A model generated the notes under the pieces. It saw only the letters and a list, made by a program, of their open reading frames with translations. It searched no databases and was not told where the DNA came from. DNA of 64,000 nucleotides. It comes from CAWUEX02 sp038148375. GTDB lineage: Bacteria; Pseudomonadota; Alphaproteobacteria; Rhodospirillales; Rhodospirillaceae. Below are positions 26,450 through 36,250 of the stretch, piece by piece. The DNA lies in NCBI GenBank assembly GCA_038148375.1, contig JAYQVH010000010.1:45360-109359 (forward strand). The letters run 5' to 3'. Made by a program: the position numbers and the translations under genes. Position 1 is the stretch's first letter. Each line of letters starts with the position of its first letter.

Positions 26450-29400
26450 ATGAGAGGCGCCATTGAATGGATGACGCGGCATGGAGTCGCCGCCAACCTG
26501 CTGATGATCTTTATGCTCGCGGCAGGTCTGCTCAACGCCTTTATCGTCCCGGTCGAAGTCTTTCCGGAAATCAAACTCGATACCATTACCGTCGAAGTCG
26601 AGTATCTCGGCGCAACGCCCGAGGAAATTGAAGAGTCAATCCTGCAGCGCATCGAGGAGCGCGTTGAAGGTATTGACGGATTACAGGACATCACCGCAAC
26701 GGCGATCGAGAATAGAGGTACGGTTTCGATTGAGCTCGCCATCGGTGAGGACAGCGCAAGTAAACTCGATGAGATTAAAGCGGAAATAGACCGCATCACC
26801 ACTTTTCCAGCCGGCGCCGAAAAACCCGAAGTGCGGGAGGTGTCTAATCGTCAGCGCGTAATCGAGATCGCAATTGTAGGTGACATCGGCGAACACGCGC
26901 TCAAGGAATTCGCCAATAAGGTCAAAGACGATCTGACCGCGACGGATGACATCTCATTGGTCGAGGTCAGTTCGGTCCGCGACTACGAAGTTTCCATCGA
27001 GGTCGACAACGCAACATTGCGAGCCTACGGCCTCTCCCTGCCTGACCTTGCCGGAATCGTCCGGCAGGAAAGCCTGGACCTGCCTGGCGGCGAAATCGAA
27101 TCCGTTGACGAAGATGTCGTTCTGCGCACTCTGGGCCGCAATTACGACCGCAAGGATTTCTCAGAAATCATCGTTCTCACCGGACGTAACGGCGCCCAAG
27201 TGAAGCTCGCCGATCTGGCCACCATCGACGACGGTTTCCGCGACCAGGATCTGATCAGTCTATTCAACAACAAACCTGCCGCGTTTGTGAAAGTGTTCCG
27301 CACCGGCGATGAGCAGGTTCTTTCGGTGGTCGAGGTCGTCGAACGGTACCTGGAAGAGGATCTGGCGCCGATGCTGCCGCCGGACACTTCGGCCGTCATC
27401 TGGCGCAATGATGCCGAGGAACTTACAAGCCGCCTGAACCTGTTGCTCAAGAACGGAGCCATTGGGCTCGTGCTGGTGATTGTATGTTTGACTCTGTTCT
27501 TGGATGTGCGCCTGGCATTTTGGACGTCGTTGGGAATCTTGGTCGCTTTCGTAGCTGCCATTGCCGTGGTCAATGGCGTCGGCAACTCGATCAATCAGAT
27601 CGCCTTGTTCGGGTTTATTCTCGCCATTGGCATTGTCGTCGACGACGCGATTGTGATCGGTGAAAACATATACGCGGAAAATGTTCGGGGCGGCTCGCCG
27701 CTGGAGGCCGCTATTCGCGGCGCGCAGCGTGTATCAGTTCCGGTGCTTTTCGCGGTGGCAACGACGATTGCGGCTTTCTCACCGCTGTTGTTGGTGCCCG
27801 GCACGGGCGGAAAGTTCCTCGGCCAAATGCCGACGGTCGTGATCATTCTGCTTCTGCTGTCTTTGCTGGAGGCCATGTTGGTGCTGCCGTACCACTTATC
27901 CCACCAGCATTTCGGTGCGCCGGTACGGCCCGGGTCTTTGTTAGGCCGCATTCAAGGCATCCAAACCGTGTTCTCCGAAGGTCTGAAACGGTTTGTTGAC
28001 GGTCCGCTCGATCGGGCGCTCCAATTCGTGACCGCACACCCCTGGGTGGCGGTGTACGCCAGCCTGGCGATGATTCTTGTCTCGTTCGGCTTCGTCGCGG
28101 GCGGGTACGTCAAAGTGCAGTTCTTCCCGGTCGTTGAAGGGCGCTACGTGACTGCGACGCTGGAACTCAAACCGGGCACGCCGCTTACACAAACCGAAGA
28201 CATGGCGGATTATATCCTGAGTATCGGCCGCGAGGTCGAAGCGGAGTTTCAGGCCGGTATGCCTGACAGCGGAAAGCCGGTTGTCACCGCTGTCTACGAA
28301 CTCATCGGCAGTCAGGATTTCGCCGCCCCTCCGTTCGGTGGGGTCAGCATCCTCCCGGATGCCAACAAAGCCTCGGTCGTGCTTGAACTGATCGACCCCG
28401 AACAGCGGCCGTTCGCCGCTCAGGGGTTTCAGGACCGCTGGCGGGAGAAAGTGGGCACGCCGCCCGGAATCCGCCGACTGTTCTTTTCGTCTCAGCTGTT
28501 CAATCTCGGTGAACCGGTGCAGGTCGAGCTCTCCGCCGACACGCCGGACACACTCAGCCGTGCGGTCAGCAGCGTTCAATCTGAGCTCGAACAGATTGCC
28601 GGCGTGTTTGACGTGCGCAATGATCGCGACGAAGGTAAACGGGAAATCGAGCTTCGCCTGAAACCTCAGGCGCGCGTGTATGGCTTGACCCTCGAAGGAC
28701 TGGCGCAACAGGTGCGCGCGGCTTTCTTCGGCGCCGAGTCTCTTCGTGTCCAGCGCGGTCGCGAAGAGGTGCGGGTGTATGTCCGCCTGCCGAAAAGCCA
28801 GCGCGACTCGCTAGACGACCTTCTCAATTACCGTGTGCGCATCCCGGGCAGCGATTTCGTCCCGCTCGGCGCCGTGGCCGACCTGACGGAGGGAATTAGT
28901 CCTTCTGCCATTAAGCGCAGGAACGGCCGGCGCATCGTTGCAGTGACTGCCAACGTCGACAACACGACCATCACGGGCCAGGAAGTCACGGCCGCACTGG
29001 AAGAAGAAATATTGCCGCGCTTGGCTCAGGATCTGCCCGGGCTGACTTTCGATTTTGGCGGGGAACAGCGTGAACAGCGGCGCACCCTGCCGGTTCTCGG
29101 CCGCAATTTCATCATGGCCCTGTTTGCCATCTATGCCCTCCTGGCAATCGCGTTCCGCTCCTACATTCAACCGATCATCATCATGGCGGCGATTCCGTTT
29201 GGCGCGATCGGCGCGATCATTGGCCACCTGATGTTAGGTATTAATCTGACCTTGCCAGGTATTTTTGGAATCGTCGGACTCGCCGGCGTGATCGTGAATG
29301 GTGCGTTGGTGATGATCGACTTCATCAACGAGGAACAGGCCAGCGGTAAGCGTCCGCGCATTGCCATTATCGACGGCGCTAAATCGCGTTTCCGGCCGAT

Positions 29401-29623
29401 CATGCTGACCGCCTTGACCACGTTCCTCGGTGTGTTTCCGTTGATCGTCGAGCGTAGCATTCAGGCGCAGTTTCTTGTGCCGGTCGCCTGCAGCATTGGC
29501 TTCGGCGTGCTGTTCGGCACAGCGGTACAGATGCTGCTGGTACCTGCTTTGGCCATGATTCAGGCCGATGGCTTACGCGCAAGTCTTGGCCTCGCGAAAA
29601 GACGCCCTCTCCCGGCGGAGTGA
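26450..29623 (+). CDS. RND-family efflux pump (AcrB-like)
   Basis: The 1057-residue protein has the twelve-helix, two-porter-loop layout of HAE-type pumps: a first helix at AANLLMIFMLAAGLLNAFIV, VEVFPEIKLDTITVEV at the porter entry, helix 4 with the proton-relay pair Asp398-Asp399 (GIVVDDAIVIGENIY) and the C-terminal helices (IFGIVGLAGVIVNGALVMID). It exports hydrophobic compounds with proton drive. It is co-transcribed with the adaptor and presumably repressed by the divergent TetR. The substrate range is unknown. Confidence 0.95.
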   Translation: MRGAIEWMTRHGVAANLLMIFMLAAGLLNAFIVPVEVFPEIKLDTITVEVEYLGATPEEIEESILQRIEERVEGIDGLQDITATAIENRGTVSIELAIGEDSASKLDEIKAEIDRITTFPAGAEKPEVREVSNRQRVIEIAIVGDIGEHALKEFANKVKDDLTATDDISLVEVSSVRDYEVSIEVDNATLRAYGLSLPDLAGIVRQESLDLPGGEIESVDEDVVLRTLGRNYDRKDFSEIIVLTGRNGAQVKLADLATIDDGFRDQDLISLFNNKPAAFVKVFRTGDEQVLSVVEVVERYLEEDLAPMLPPDTSAVIWRNDAEELTSRLNLLLKNGAIGLVLVIVCLTLFLDVRLAFWTSLGILVAFVAAIAVVNGVGNSINQIALFGFILAIGIVVDDAIVIGENIYAENVRGGSPLEAAIRGAQRVSVPVLFAVATTIAAFSPLLLVPGTGGKFLGQMPTVVIILLLLSLLEAMLVLPYHLSHQHFGAPVRPGSLLGRIQGIQTVFSEGLKRFVDGPLDRALQFVTAHPWVAVYASLAMILVSFGFVAGGYVKVQFFPVVEGRYVTATLELKPGTPLTQTEDMADYILSIGREVEAEFQAGMPDSGKPVVTAVYELIGSQDFAAPPFGGVSILPDANKASVVLELIDPEQRPFAAQGFQDRWREKVGTPPGIRRLFFSSQLFNLGEPVQVELSADTPDTLSRAVSSVQSELEQIAGVFDVRNDRDEGKREIELRLKPQARVYGLTLEGLAQQVRAAFFGAESLRVQRGREEVRVYVRLPKSQRDSLDDLLNYRVRIPGSDFVPLGAVADLTEGISPSAIKRRNGRRIVAVTANVDNTTITGQEVTAALEEEILPRLAQDLPGLTFDFGGEQREQRRTLPVLGRNFIMALFAIYALLAIAFRSYIQPIIIMAAIPFGAIGAIIGHLMLGINLTLPGIFGIVGLAGVIVNGALVMIDFINEEQASGKRPRIAIIDGAKSRFRPIMLTALTTFLGVFPLIVERSIQAQFLVPVACSIGFGVLFGTAVQMLLVPALAMIQADGLRASLGLAKRRPLPAE

Positions 29624-29710
29624 CCCACGCAAAGGTGACGTCAGTCCCCGTTTTCAAGAGTGTGTATGGCGGCTAAGGTGGGGATCTGAACTGAAATCGG
29701 ATTCAACCTC

Positions 29711-30721
29711 ATGCTGCGTTTTCTCTCGTTTATTGCCGTACTTTGTTTTGCAGTGCCCCTCACGTCAGCGGCGGACCTGACCGTGACGGTCGGCGGCACC
29801 GGCGTTAAGGACACGGCCGGCGACCGTAAGTGGCTGACCTACCAACGCAACGTAGAAGATGCCTCCAGCGGCGATATTGAAATGAAGATGCTGATTTATG
29901 GCGAACTTGGGCCGGAAGAGAATCTGGTCGCAGGAATTCGCCGCGGGCGCATTCAGGTGGCGAACTGGTCCGGCTTAGCGACGACCACCGTCGTTCCGGA
30001 AATGGCGATGCTGTACACGCCATTCCTGTTCGACAATTACGCCGAAGCCGACTTCATCATGGATCATTACCTGTTTGACGCCTACGCCAAGCTGCTGGCG
30101 GAGAAAGATATTCATTTCCTGCAATGGGACGAAATCGGCTTCAATCAGATTTACAGCAAGATGCATGTGACCGCGCCTGCGCAGCTGGAGGGCGTACGCT
30201 TTCGGACCTCCTCGAGCGAGTCGGCCCGGTTGTTTGCCGAGGCGCTTGGGGCCGACGCAATTCCGCTCGGATTTACCGATATCGTCACCGGGCTACAGAC
30301 TGGGCTGGTGGATGCGGGCGAGAACGCCATCATCATGTACGCGCCGACGGGTATCGCGGGCGAAGCACCGCACCTGACCTTGACCAACCACTCTTTCGCA
30401 ACCTCAATCATTGTTATGCGCAAGCGCTGGATCGATCGGCTGCCCGAAGATCAGCGCCGCATCTTAATCGACTCATTTATTTCAATCGCCGACTCGCGCC
30501 AATGGACGCGGGACGAATGGAAAGTGTTCCTCGACGAGCAGGACAAGTGGGGATTCACTTCCCACGACCTGGCACCCGACCAACGCGCGGTATGGAAACA
30601 GTCGACCGCGCCGGTGGTGCGCCGCATGATCGATTCTATCGGCGGTGATGCGCAAATGATTTGGGATTTGGCACAAGAGGGCAAGGCGGCTTTTGAAGCG
30701 CAGCAGGCCGCAGCCCAGTAA
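29711..30721 (+). CDS. TRAP-type substrate-binding protein (DctP family)
   Basis: The 336-residue protein begins MLRFLSFIAVLCFAVPLTSA, a signal peptide, and has LIYGELGPEENLVAGIRRGR, LYTPFLFDNYAEADFI, GVRFRTSSSES with the substrate Arg, and VTGLQTGLVDAGENAI. It belongs to the same subfamily as the copies at 17443 and 51543. It is followed after 16 bases by an exported VOC protein, so the pair may bind and modify one compound in the periplasm. No permease genes are adjacent. Confidence 0.9.
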   Translation: MLRFLSFIAVLCFAVPLTSAADLTVTVGGTGVKDTAGDRKWLTYQRNVEDASSGDIEMKMLIYGELGPEENLVAGIRRGRIQVANWSGLATTTVVPEMAMLYTPFLFDNYAEADFIMDHYLFDAYAKLLAEKDIHFLQWDEIGFNQIYSKMHVTAPAQLEGVRFRTSSSESARLFAEALGADAIPLGFTDIVTGLQTGLVDAGENAIIMYAPTGIAGEAPHLTLTNHSFATSIIVMRKRWIDRLPEDQRRILIDSFISIADSRQWTRDEWKVFLDEQDKWGFTSHDLAPDQRAVWKQSTAPVVRRMIDSIGGDAQMIWDLAQEGKAAFEAQQAAAQ

Positions 30722-30737
30722 TCAGAAGGGGTCGAAC

Positions 30738-31298
30738 ATGATCAAGGGACTTCGTCGTCTCGCTTTCGCCTTTGCCGCGGCCTGGCTGCTCGTATCGCCT
30801 GCCTATGCGTTCAAGTCAGTGGTTAAGCGCACGACGCTTTTGGTCTCAAACGTCGAGCGTTCGATCGAATTTTATGAAGCCATCGGATTTTCCGTCTGGC
30901 TGGATCGCGGCGGCGCGCGGAACCCGGACGGTGAAGGCGGGTTACCGCTCAACGGCAAGCCAAAACACTCGCGCATTGCGATTATGCAGGGCCAGCACGA
31001 GGAATGGGCGATGATCGGGCTGCTTGAATTCAGCGACCCACCCTTGGCCTGGACTCGGGACCCGGACGACCCGACCATTGGCACATCGGATGCCGTGCTG
31101 GTCATCGTCACTGACGACATAAAGCAAGTACACGACAATCTGATCAAAATCGGTGCGACAGTTCTTCAGGAGCCCGAGGACTATTCGACCGAGTCCGTCA
31201 ACGGCCGCAAGTTCGGCACGATCATGTTTTTTCAGGATCCGGACGGGCATGTGATCGAAATGAGTCAGGTCTATCGCCTTGAGCCCTATGGCGAGTGA
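30738..31298 (+). CDS. Exported VOC (glyoxalase-fold) protein
   Basis: The ATG at 30738 gives 186 residues. A signal peptide (MIKGLRRLAFAFAAAWLLVS, cleavage near AYAFKS) is followed directly by a VOC module starting VVKRTTLLVSNVERSIEFYE and ending FFQDPDGHVIEMSQV. The Glu and His positions of the metal site look intact (final Glu in HVIEM). VOC enzymes are usually cytosolic, so export is unusual. It is related to the proteins at 47573 and 56335, which share the KRTTLxV or RRATMMV opening. The gene follows a TRAP binding protein. Confidence 0.85.
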   Translation: MIKGLRRLAFAFAAAWLLVSPAYAFKSVVKRTTLLVSNVERSIEFYEAIGFSVWLDRGGARNPDGEGGLPLNGKPKHSRIAIMQGQHEEWAMIGLLEFSDPPLAWTRDPDDPTIGTSDAVLVIVTDDIKQVHDNLIKIGATVLQEPEDYSTESVNGRKFGTIMFFQDPDGHVIEMSQVYRLEPYGE

Positions 31299-31310
31299 GT
31301 CCGGAATACG

Positions 31311-32363
31311 GTGACGGACGCACACGACCGAATCCTCGAAAATATTCGCTGGCAAGCAGTTTTGTGCGGGCAATTGGGCTCGCCGTTGGCTAAAGCCGTA
31401 CTTGAAAGCGTCGCTGAAAATTACGCCAGCGGTGGCGGCGCCCGAGATATTCTTGCGGCGTGGCCGGGCGATCCGTTCGCTGACAACCTCACCACCCGCC
31501 TGCTCGGCGGCCTGCATCGACTCGCGCTGGACGGACAGGCGCCGGCATTGGCGGCGTTGTACCCGTCTTGCGGCGGACAGTGGAGCGGCGAGTTTCTTGA
31601 AGACCCAGTCCGCACGACGTTGCGCGACAACACCGGCTTCCTGAGCAGCTACATCACCTTGCCGCCGCAGACCAACGAGGTACGGCGTAGCGCGGCGCTG
31701 CATGGCGGCTTCCTCGCCGCCGCCGCTCAGACCGGTCTACCCTTGGCGTTGCGGGAGATCGGCGCAAGCGCCGGACTAAACTTGATGTGGGACCAATTCC
31801 GTTATGCCAACGCCGCCTACTCCTGGAAGGTGACCGGAAGCGACGTCTGGATCGAGACCGAGTGGAGCGGTGGCTTGCCCGATGTGGATGCGCCAGTACA
31901 GATTGCCGATCGCGCCGGTTGCGATATCTCGCCTTTGGATGTCATTAACTTGGAGGACCGCCGCAGACTTGAGTCTTACGTCTGGCCGGATCAGGCGGAG
32001 AGGCTTGAGCGCCTGCGCAGCGCCATCGGCATCGCGAAAAAGTTAAGGCCACGCCTAGACACGGCCGATGCGGAAGATTGGCTGCGCGGCGAACTCGGTC
32101 GCCGCACCGCTGGTTTGTGCACGGTGATCTTTCATTCGATTTTCTGGCAGTACATACCGAAGGATAAGCAAGCAGCACTGCGGCAGCTGATCGAAGACGC
32201 CGGGTCTGCCAGTGACGGCCGCACACCCCTCGCCTGGCTGCGCCTGGAGCCGGACGAGGTCACGGACTTTCCCGACATCCGCTTGACGATATGGCCGGGC
32301 GGCGAAGAGCGCGTGTTGGGCACCGCGCATTTTCACGGCGCCTGGGTGAAGTGGGCTGCTTAG
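31311..32363 (+). CDS. DUF2332 family protein
   Basis: The 350-residue protein starts at a GTG 12 bases after the VOC stop. It has the DUF2332 pattern: an N-terminal helical part with QAVLCGQLGSPLAKAVLESV, EVRRSAALHGGFL, LREIGASAGLNLMWDQFRY, DISPLDV and, late, TVIFHSIFWQYIPK. The middle part (LREIGASAGLNL) looks like a SAM-type Rossmann glycine loop, so a methyltransferase-like fold is possible; no activity is established. It overlaps the TfoX-like gene by four bases in convergent orientation. Confidence 0.85.
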   Translation: MTDAHDRILENIRWQAVLCGQLGSPLAKAVLESVAENYASGGGARDILAAWPGDPFADNLTTRLLGGLHRLALDGQAPALAALYPSCGGQWSGEFLEDPVRTTLRDNTGFLSSYITLPPQTNEVRRSAALHGGFLAAAAQTGLPLALREIGASAGLNLMWDQFRYANAAYSWKVTGSDVWIETEWSGGLPDVDAPVQIADRAGCDISPLDVINLEDRRRLESYVWPDQAERLERLRSAIGIAKKLRPRLDTADAEDWLRGELGRRTAGLCTVIFHSIFWQYIPKDKQAALRQLIEDAGSASDGRTPLAWLRLEPDEVTDFPDIRLTIWPGGEERVLGTAHFHGAWVKWAA

Positions 32364-32743
32364 CGGGCCTTCTTTTTTGTGGTCTTCTTATTCGTCTTGT
32401 GGGGTTTGCTTTTCGCCGCTTTGGCTTTGAGCGCCGCGTCGCTGGCCTTCAACACCCATGTGCGCGCCTCGTCTCCGTCTTCCAGAACATCCTCTGGCAC
32501 GCGCCAGAACGACATCTGCACCGGCTTATTCTTACCGCGATAGGTAAACGGCTCCGATCCGGCGTCTTCGTAGTCTTCCTGATTGCCGGGACCAACCTTG
32601 AAATAGAGGACATCATCCGCGATCAGACCGAACATTGCGCCATCGCGATAGAGGCCGAAACCACCGAACATGCGGCGCGCACTGATACCGCCGATGTGGT
32701 CCAGAACGTCCAGAACGTAGTCACAGTATTCGCGCGAAGCCAT
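32360..32743 (-). CDS. TfoX N-terminal-domain protein with a lysine-rich tail
   Basis: The 127-residue protein is a single TfoX_N domain (SARRMFGGFGLYRDGAMFGL, ADDVLYFKVG) followed from about residue 100 by a Lys- and Ala-rich tail (KAKAAKSKPHKTNKKTTKKK) that looks nucleic-acid binding. TfoX/Sxy regulates competence in gammaproteobacteria, but stand-alone TfoX_N proteins in alphaproteobacteria have no proven role. Its ATG shares a base with the TAA of the upstream sulfotransferase-methyltransferase gene, so they are co-transcribed. Confidence 0.85.
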   Translation of the reverse strand: MASREYCDYVLDVLDHIGGISARRMFGGFGLYRDGAMFGLIADDVLYFKVGPGNQEDYEDAGSEPFTYRGKNKPVQMSFWRVPEDVLEDGDEARTWVLKASDAALKAKAAKSKPHKTNKKTTKKKAR

Positions 32744-35307
32744 TACGCGTCTCTCCGCAGTACGACGAAAGCCCGGAGATTAACGCCATTGTCGCATATA
32801 GTCCCGGTACGCTCGATCCGTAGTCCCCTGTTCGTGATTTCCGATACCTTTGTTTCAAAATCCGGCTCGGTGACGTCTGACGATCTCTGCCCCTGGCTTT
32901 CAAACAGGATGGCACCACCCGGTGCGGTGAGATCAGCGAGACGATGGGCGAATTCGCCAAAAGGGAGGTCGAACCAACCGTGTACGGCCGCAGCAATCAC
33001 GACATCGTACACGTCCGTCGTGGCCCACTGCGCCGCATCGGCACTTACAAATGACGCATTAGCAAGTCCGGCAAAGTCGCGTACGACCTCGGCGATCTCA
33101 ATCAAAGCCGGCTCATGATCGATGCCCAGACAGATGTCTGCGGTTTCCGCTGCGGCGAGCGTCAGAAACCCCGTGTTACAACCGAGATCCAGGACGCGCC
33201 GGCCGGCAGCAAGCTCGCGCATCCCATAAGTCGCGGCGCGCCGTTCGGTGTTGCGGCTGCCGCACAAATACGCCGGCGCGTAGCTTTGATACAGCGTGCC
33301 GTAATCGCCGAACGCAAGCCGCGACTTTTTACGGTAATCACTCCACAGGGCGCCGACCCGACGGTGTAGGCGGGCGTATTCTTGATGTTGGTCGGACTCG
33401 GCCACGGCGGCTGAGAGCGCGCGGGCATGGTGCTGAATGTGGTGGGTGAATGGCCGGGATGAGACGGCGCGCCAGCGCGCCTCAAGAACACCGGCGACAT
33501 CGCCGTTCCGCGCGGCGGTGTCTGCGTCAGCAGCATGAAGCGCCGGTGTTTCCGCAAGCGCATCGCGCTGCACTTCGGAGAGTTCCTCACCGCGTCGGAA
33601 TGACGCGAGGCTGTCGGCAAACGCATATTTCGGCGGGTGCGTTTCGGAGGGAATCGTGTTTGCATCTTCGAGAGCGTCGCGCCCGTAAGCATCGGCAAAA
33701 GAGCCGAGCCACGGCGCGAATGGGCGCCACAGGCCGACCGTATCGGAACGCGGCACCACATGGCCGTTGAAACTGGACCAGGGAACGGGCACGGAGCTGT
33801 CGACGTCGTCCGACGGAGATATTCGATACGGAGTGAGCTCCAGCGCGGAGAGAATTGCATCGATGACGGGTTGCGGCTGAGTCACCAACGTTTCAAAGCG
33901 CACGGTGGCGGCAACCGGAGCCCAGCCTGACCAGTGCGCGTTGAGCCGCACATGCGCCTGCAAACGATCGGCAATGCCCGCCCAATTGTCGGCCCAATGC
34001 CCTCCGGTGACGAAGTGACGGGCAAACACGCTAACCGCCGTATCCAGCGGATTACGGTCGATAAGCACGACACGGGCGTCAGGGCATATCGCGAGCAGGA
34101 GGTCGAGATAAAGAATATTTGTGGGGTGTGTATCGATGACGAACTTGGCGTCCCCGCCGAGGACACATAGCGTCTCGCGATAGAGCTCGGCGGCAGCACG
34201 GCGGCTTGATTCGTCTTGAAGGCAATCGGTCTCGGCCAAGCGGGGCAGCACGCCGGTTTCATCCGCGGCCGCGATGTCCGGATGTACGCTCAGCCAGGAT
34301 TGCAGCAACGACTTCCCCGAGCGCGACGGACCGCAGATGATAAGCGGTGTCGGTGCGGTTGGCGGCTCACTGACGATCGCCGGCGGCTTCCGGCTTAATA
34401 TGCATTCCGTGCGGTCCAAGAAGGCGCGGCCGGACAGAGCGTACAGATCAGGCGCCGGCGCCGCACGGGCCTGGTTTCCAGCCGCGAAGCAAGCGAGACT
34501 CTACTCCCATTGACCTTGCACGGCGGAGTGATTTCCGAGCGCAAACCAAGCCTTAGCTTCTTCGTCGTCGTCGAGATCGCCCTCCGCCAGCAAGGCGCGC
34601 AGCCGTTTCATGCTGCGGTCGCGGTCTGGCGCGCTGGCAAAAAGCGAAACGTCATAGAGTGCCGTGATGTGATCGGGCGCAAAATCGAGCAGCGCGAGGA
34701 GCGCCTTTAACGCTCGCTGCGGTCTTTCCCCTTCCCACAGCGCTTGCGCGCGCTTGAGGTGAAGATCCTGATCGCGGGGACGTCGTGCCAATGCGGTCTC
34801 GCAGACAGCGGCAGCGTCGTCGAACGCGCGGCGCAGCGACAAGTGCGAATGAAGCGCGAGCGCGGCAGGCCGGTAGGCGGGGTCGAGCCACAGGGCCCGC
34901 CGGTATGCGTCTTCGGCAAGCCCGCTCTTACCGGCGTGGGAAAACACTTGCCCTGCCGAGTTCAATGCGGCGGCATCGGCGTTCTGTGCAGAAAGAATTT
35001 TGTGAGCGAGGGCCTCCGCCTCTTCAAGATTGCCGAGTTCGGCCAGCACAGCCGCCGCAACCGATAACGTATCCGCGTGCTCTGGACGCTGCGCCAGTGC
35101 GCGGCGCAGATATGGCTCCGCCTTGCCCGGGCGGCCGGCGTGATAGTGAATCACGCCCATGTTGTATAACGCCGCGGCATGAGCCGGTTGGGCGCCCAAA
35201 ACCTTGTCGAAGGCCTCCGCCGCGTCGTCGAGACGGCCGTCGCTGAGTGCGGCGACGCCGGATTGAAAAGCATCGCCAGCCACAGCGGCGGAGTCGGAGC
35301 CGGCCAT
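32743..35307 (-). pseudogene. TPR-sulfotransferase-methyltransferase fusion split by an in-frame TAG
   Basis: One frame of 855 codons runs from the ATG at 35307 to the TAA at 32743, interrupted only by a TAG at 34501-34503 (codon 269). Before it are TPR repeats ending AWFALGNHSAVQGQWE. Directly after it comes SLACFAAGNQARAA, the usual continuation of this helix in TPR-sulfotransferases. Then follow a sulfotransferase domain (PAPS 5'-loop CGPSRSGKS near codon 325, 3'-phosphate site VVLIDRNPLDTAVS near 418) and a class I methyltransferase (VLDLGCNTGF near 706). A gene caller would report two genes, 34501-35307 and, from a TTG, 32743-34419. Readthrough, a sequence error or recent inactivation are all possible. 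Confidence 0.82.
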
Positions 35308-35313
35308 CGGCGC

Positions 35314-36096
35314 TTAGGTCTTGCCGAAGTCGGGCGTTCGTTTTTCTTTGAATGCGGTGAAGCCCTCGTGAAAGTCGTCGCCCGAGAACGAGTCGATGAA
35401 CAATTGACGCGTCTCCGGCGTATCGTCGGCTGCGCCGTCCAGAATCATACCGGCGATCTTCTTGGTCGCCTCGGCAGAGAATTGCGACGCCTTGCAGATA
35501 TCGTCGGCAAATGCCGTCACGGTCCGTTCCAGGTCATCTGGCTCGACCAGACGGTTAAGCAGTCCGGCACTCAGCGCGTCCTCGGCGGTGAGAATACGTC
35601 CGGTGTAGAGTATGTCCTTAGCGCGCGCCGGACCAACGGCGTCGATCAGTCGCTTGGTATCGGCGAGGCTGTACACAAGTCCGAGCTTACCGGGTGTTAT
35701 GCCGAGCTTTGCTGTCGTGTCCGCAAATCTGAGATCACAGCACAAAGCGATGCCGCAGCCGCCGCCGACACAGGCGCCACGGATCATCGCGATCGTCGGT
35801 TTCGGAAAACGATGCAACACCTTCTGTGCGTCGTAGGTCACTTCGGCGATGGTCTTGGCGATGGCCGGGTCTTCGAATACGGCCTCCATCTCGGTGATGT
35901 CGGCGCCCGCTGCGAAGGCCTGACCGGCGCCGGTGACAATGAGCAGGCGCACGGACGGATCGGCGGCAGCTTCATCGAGCAAATCGATCATACGCCGCCA
36001 CATGCCGAGATTCAGCGCGTTGCGCTTATCCGGCCGGTTGAGCCGGAGCACGGCATGCGGGCCAGACTTATCAATGAAAATTGCGTCTTCGGACAT
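35314..36096 (-). CDS. Enoyl-CoA hydratase/isomerase (crotonase family)
   Basis: The 260-residue protein from the ATG at 36096 has the crotonase oxyanion blocks RPDKRNALN, GAGQAFAAGADITEM (first loop) and RGACVGGGCGIALCCDLRFA (second loop). Catalytic-Glu positions of hydratases fall at ITPGKLGLVY, where a Gly and Lys stand instead of Glu, so it could be an isomerase or other crotonase rather than a classic hydratase. It precedes the TPR-sulfotransferase gene by only six bases on the same strand. No other beta-oxidation gene is adjacent. Confidence 0.88.
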   Translation of the reverse strand: MSEDAIFIDKSGPHAVLRLNRPDKRNALNLGMWRRMIDLLDEAAADPSVRLLIVTGAGQAFAAGADITEMEAVFEDPAIAKTIAEVTYDAQKVLHRFPKPTIAMIRGACVGGGCGIALCCDLRFADTTAKLGITPGKLGLVYSLADTKRLIDAVGPARAKDILYTGRILTAEDALSAGLLNRLVEPDDLERTVTAFADDICKASQFSAEATKKIAGMILDGAADDTPETRQLFIDSFSGDDFHEGFTAFKEKRTPDFGKT

Positions 36097-36250
36097 GACA
36101 GCAAACGCCCCCGGCTTGGATATCACAACGTTTTAGCGCAGCCGGCCGCAAAGCGCCACGCGCGCCGGACCGGCCTGCCGGGGAACGGTCATATGACGCC
36201 TGGAAGCACTGCGGTATAGTGCGTCAGCAGCAGGACACGGGGGCTTGCGC

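Noticed and set aside
11530..35307. TAG reassigned as a sense codon (for example pyrrolysine) throughout the organism
   Set aside because: TAG ends many intact genes at sensible places, for example 6186-6188, 8781-8783, 17159-17161, 20174-20176, 22327-22329, 32361-32363, 44606-44608 and 47568-47570.
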